A stretch of DNA of 54,670 nt, from assembly GCA_009779755.1 (NCBI GenBank), contig WRDO01000020.1, positions 1 through 54,670 of the forward strand, given 5' to 3'. Positions 53,072-54,670 of this stretch are shown here, in pieces. Position numbers and translations under genes: made by a program. This stretch comes from Defluviitaleaceae bacterium (GTDB lineage Bacteria; Bacillota; Clostridia; Lachnospirales; WQUN01). The notes under the pieces were generated by a model. It was not told where the DNA came from and ran no database searches. It saw only the letters and a list, made by a program, of their open reading frames with translations. The stretch's first letter is position 1. Each line of letters starts with the position of its first letter.

Positions 53072-54253
53072 TCATAGGTCTTTATAGACGACGAGCCTTG
53101 TGAGTTCCTTACCTTGCTCCGTATATACGATGGTTTTTAGTTCGGCGTACCCGTTATGGATGAAATTATTGCGGCTGTGTACATTGTCGGGCGAAACCGT
53201 CGCCGCGATGGAATCGTACCCCTTCCTTTTCGCTTCCCCCTCCGTGATGTCTTGCAATTTTTTTTGCAATTTGTTTCCGCGGAAAGCGGGGAGCACCACG
53301 ACGGTATCGAAGGTGGCGACCTTTTTATCGGTGAAATGGCGGCTTAAGCTGTAATCGTGGGAATCGCCGAACAACGCGCAGGAATAGGCGCAGATTCCGT
53401 CGGGGGTTTGGACGCAGATAAAAAACACGTCCTCGCGTTCCAGCAGCCTTTTTATCGCCTCGCTTTCCGTGGGGATGAACAGATCGTTGCTTTGGTTTAT
53501 TTGCAGGTAGTCCACCACTTTTTCCTGTATCTTCGTTATCATCGGATGGTCGTCAACGGTGCAATGCCTGAAAAAGCAACCCCCGATTTCATATTTTTTG
53601 CTTTTTATCCGCATGTCCAAACTAAAATCCCCCATACCGCCGATGCGTTGGGGTTCGTATATCCGTTTCGCCTCATCCATAACCGCTTCAATTTCCTTTC
53701 TGTATTTTTTATACCCCTTACCATACCTGCGTACGTCCTTGATAAAATGCCCGTTGTCAATGAAATAGGCGGCGTTTATTATCCCCGGTATGCTTGTCTT
53801 TTTACTTTTTATGCAATAGGTAAACAACACCTCATGTAAGATGAAAAGGTTTTCATAATGCCTTTCATAGGGTTTTATCTCGATGCATTGTATCTGCTTG
53901 TTGTGCAGGATGGAAAATATCCTGTGCCCGAACAGGTTAAACAATTCCTGAGCGTTGACGATGCCCCCCTTTTCGATCAACAGCTTAAAACTTTCCAAAA
54001 AGGTTAGGTACGCCGACAGTTGGTGCGATTCAATCTTGTTAAAATCGCACATAACGGGGAACTCCGCGTTGTCGGACAATATATTATAGATTAACTGCAT
54101 GTCGCCATGCTCGTCAAAACATTTGTTCATCGTTAAGAGGTAGTTGTTTTTATTGATATTGTTGTTCCCGCGGAATTGCCTGATCAGCACAAACATGGTG
54201 AAGATGCTGATAATGGCCAAAATAGCATCGAATATCATGTTTAGGTTTCCCAT
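53072..54253 (-). CDS. Membrane-anchored protein with C-terminal GNAT acetyltransferase domain
   Basis: A 393-residue protein. One membrane segment (about 7-24, IFDAILAIISIFTMFVLI) is followed by a helical region (residues about 35-190) resembling DUF4760-type N-terminal modules, a tentative match. The last 150 residues look like a GNAT domain: TPDGICAYSCALFG, DTVVVLPAFRGNKLQKKLQD (acetyl-CoA loop form) and ATVSPDNVHSRNNFIHNGY. The fusion is unusual. It lies between terminators in the effector-like island and may modify proteins at the membrane; this is inference. A GGGGG run precedes the ATG. Confidence 0.62.
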   Translation of the reverse strand: MGNLNMIFDAILAIISIFTMFVLIRQFRGNNNINKNNYLLTMNKCFDEHGDMQLIYNILSDNAEFPVMCDFNKIESHQLSAYLTFLESFKLLIEKGGIVNAQELFNLFGHRIFSILHNKQIQCIEIKPYERHYENLFILHEVLFTYCIKSKKTSIPGIINAAYFIDNGHFIKDVRRYGKGYKKYRKEIEAVMDEAKRIYEPQRIGGMGDFSLDMRIKSKKYEIGGCFFRHCTVDDHPMITKIQEKVVDYLQINQSNDLFIPTESEAIKRLLEREDVFFICVQTPDGICAYSCALFGDSHDYSLSRHFTDKKVATFDTVVVLPAFRGNKLQKKLQDITEGEAKRKGYDSIAATVSPDNVHSRNNFIHNGYAELKTIVYTEQGKELTRLVVYKDL

Positions 54254-54321
54254 ACATACCCCCGCTGCTTGTAACCGGTAAGGTGTGCCCTACCGGGGTT
54301 TTTGTGTTTATTGGAACCCCC

Positions 54322-54355
54322 AAAAGCCCCGCGCGGATTAGTCCACACAGGGCTT
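54322..54355 (-). terminator. Terminator after the edge gene
   Basis: On the minus strand AAGCCC and GGGCTT, with an inner GTGTGGA/TCCGCGC, form a near-continuous stem around CTAA, followed by a short TTTT. It ends the partial gene at 54387. Confidence 0.6.
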
Positions 54356-54386
54356 GTGCGTCGGTACAATACCGATTTTGGTTACG

Positions 54387-54670
54387 TTACTTCTTTTTCC
54401 TTGGGTCGTTTGATTTTTGGGTGTTTTCCATTTCATCTTTCTTTACGATTTTCACTTTTGCCTTGCTTCCTTCGATTCGCTTTTTCTCCACCCGCCTGCC
54501 GTCGGGGTTCAATTCGTTTTGGTCGATTTTATGGCGGCGGTCAGAACGTTCGGCTATGGCGTCGGTTTTCATTTGGTTTTCGTGTTTTTTGTCCTTGGTG
54601 GAGGACAGGCCCGTCACCATTTTAAGGTTGTCGAGGCAGGACTTCATTTTGCCGAAATCGCCCTTGCCCA
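54387..54670 (-). CDS. C-terminal part of a gene running off the window; basic tail
   Basis: The frame is open through the window edge (upstream residues GKGDFGK before MKSCLDNLKMVTGLSSTK), so at least 94 C-terminal residues are seen. The end is strongly charged: RRVEKKRIEGSKAKVKIV, finishing NDPRKKK. This matches the basic-tail style of the other island proteins. An internal ATG at 54647 is possible but not needed. No family is recognised. Confidence 0.5.
   Translation of the reverse strand, partial: GKGDFGKMKSCLDNLKMVTGLSSTKDKKHENQMKTDAIAERSDRRHKIDQNELNPDGRRVEKKRIEGSKAKVKIVKKDEMENTQKSNDPRKKK

Noticed and set aside
44460..54670. A complete type III secretion or phage locus
   Set aside because: Only chaperone-fold proteins are seen; there are no ring, needle, ATPase, capsid, tail or integrase genes here.

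Overview
The window looks like a chromosome segment of a low-to-mid GC Gram-positive anaerobe, most likely a Clostridia-type member of the Bacillota. The signs are a T-box leader, a GAAC-N4-GTTC type SOS box, a YtvI-like (AI-2E family) permease, strong AGGAGG-type ribosome sites, several TTG starts and many toxin-antitoxin pairs. Most genes are near 48-50 percent GC by eye; 5424-7732 and a patch at about 4230-4680 are clearly AT-rich. All identifications come from motif reading, not database searches.

Region 1 (1-9355), defence and accessory. A gene-poor start with a terminator (484-522) precedes a single-chain type ISP restriction-modification enzyme (576-5405) and a Ser/Thr kinase with defence-like flanking domains (5424-7064). 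A BrnT-like toxin with its partner, a DUF4160/DUF2442 pair, a gene remnant, a DUF3791-like ORF and a small membrane protein follow.

Region 2 (9348-21766), metabolism and signalling. A GH95 fucosidase overlaps ispH. Then come a soluble histidine kinase, a membrane protein joining an MPN/JAMM-like domain to LysM, a YtvI-like permease, an OmpR/HisKA two-component pair, a second BrnT-type pair, an acetyltransferase, a MotA-like membrane protein, and an oxidoreductase/TIM-barrel sugar pair.

Region 3 (21767-33866), toxin-antitoxin, transport and SOS. A RelB/YafQ module has its own promoter and operator. An FtsX-type ABC exporter and a BltD/SpeG-like acetyltransferase follow. A T-box leader, probably tryptophan-specific, controls a TrpXYZ-like ABC importer. 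An operon with an SOS box between its -35 and -10 elements encodes two Y-family polymerases and an SRAP protein. A methyltransferase, a retropepsin-like protease and a HicB/HicA pair close the region.

Region 4 (33868-44232), core genes: prfA, an MFS transporter, a Cof-type phosphatase, ileS, a TIM-barrel epimerase, an MBOAT/DHHW O-acetylation pair, and tRNA-Thr(CGT) plus tRNA-Gln(TTG) under one promoter.

Region 5 (44460-54670) is the most unusual part. Two convergent operons each contain a YbjN/CesT-like small protein and large proteins with a PI3/PI4-kinase-like catalytic loop. They are accompanied by a proline-repeat protein, an unrecognised 409-residue protein, a membrane-anchored acetyltransferase and a partial gene. 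Six of these proteins end in short basic tails, often after proline-rich stretches. I read this as a candidate chaperone/effector-like system. No secretion apparatus, integrase or transposase is visible in the window.
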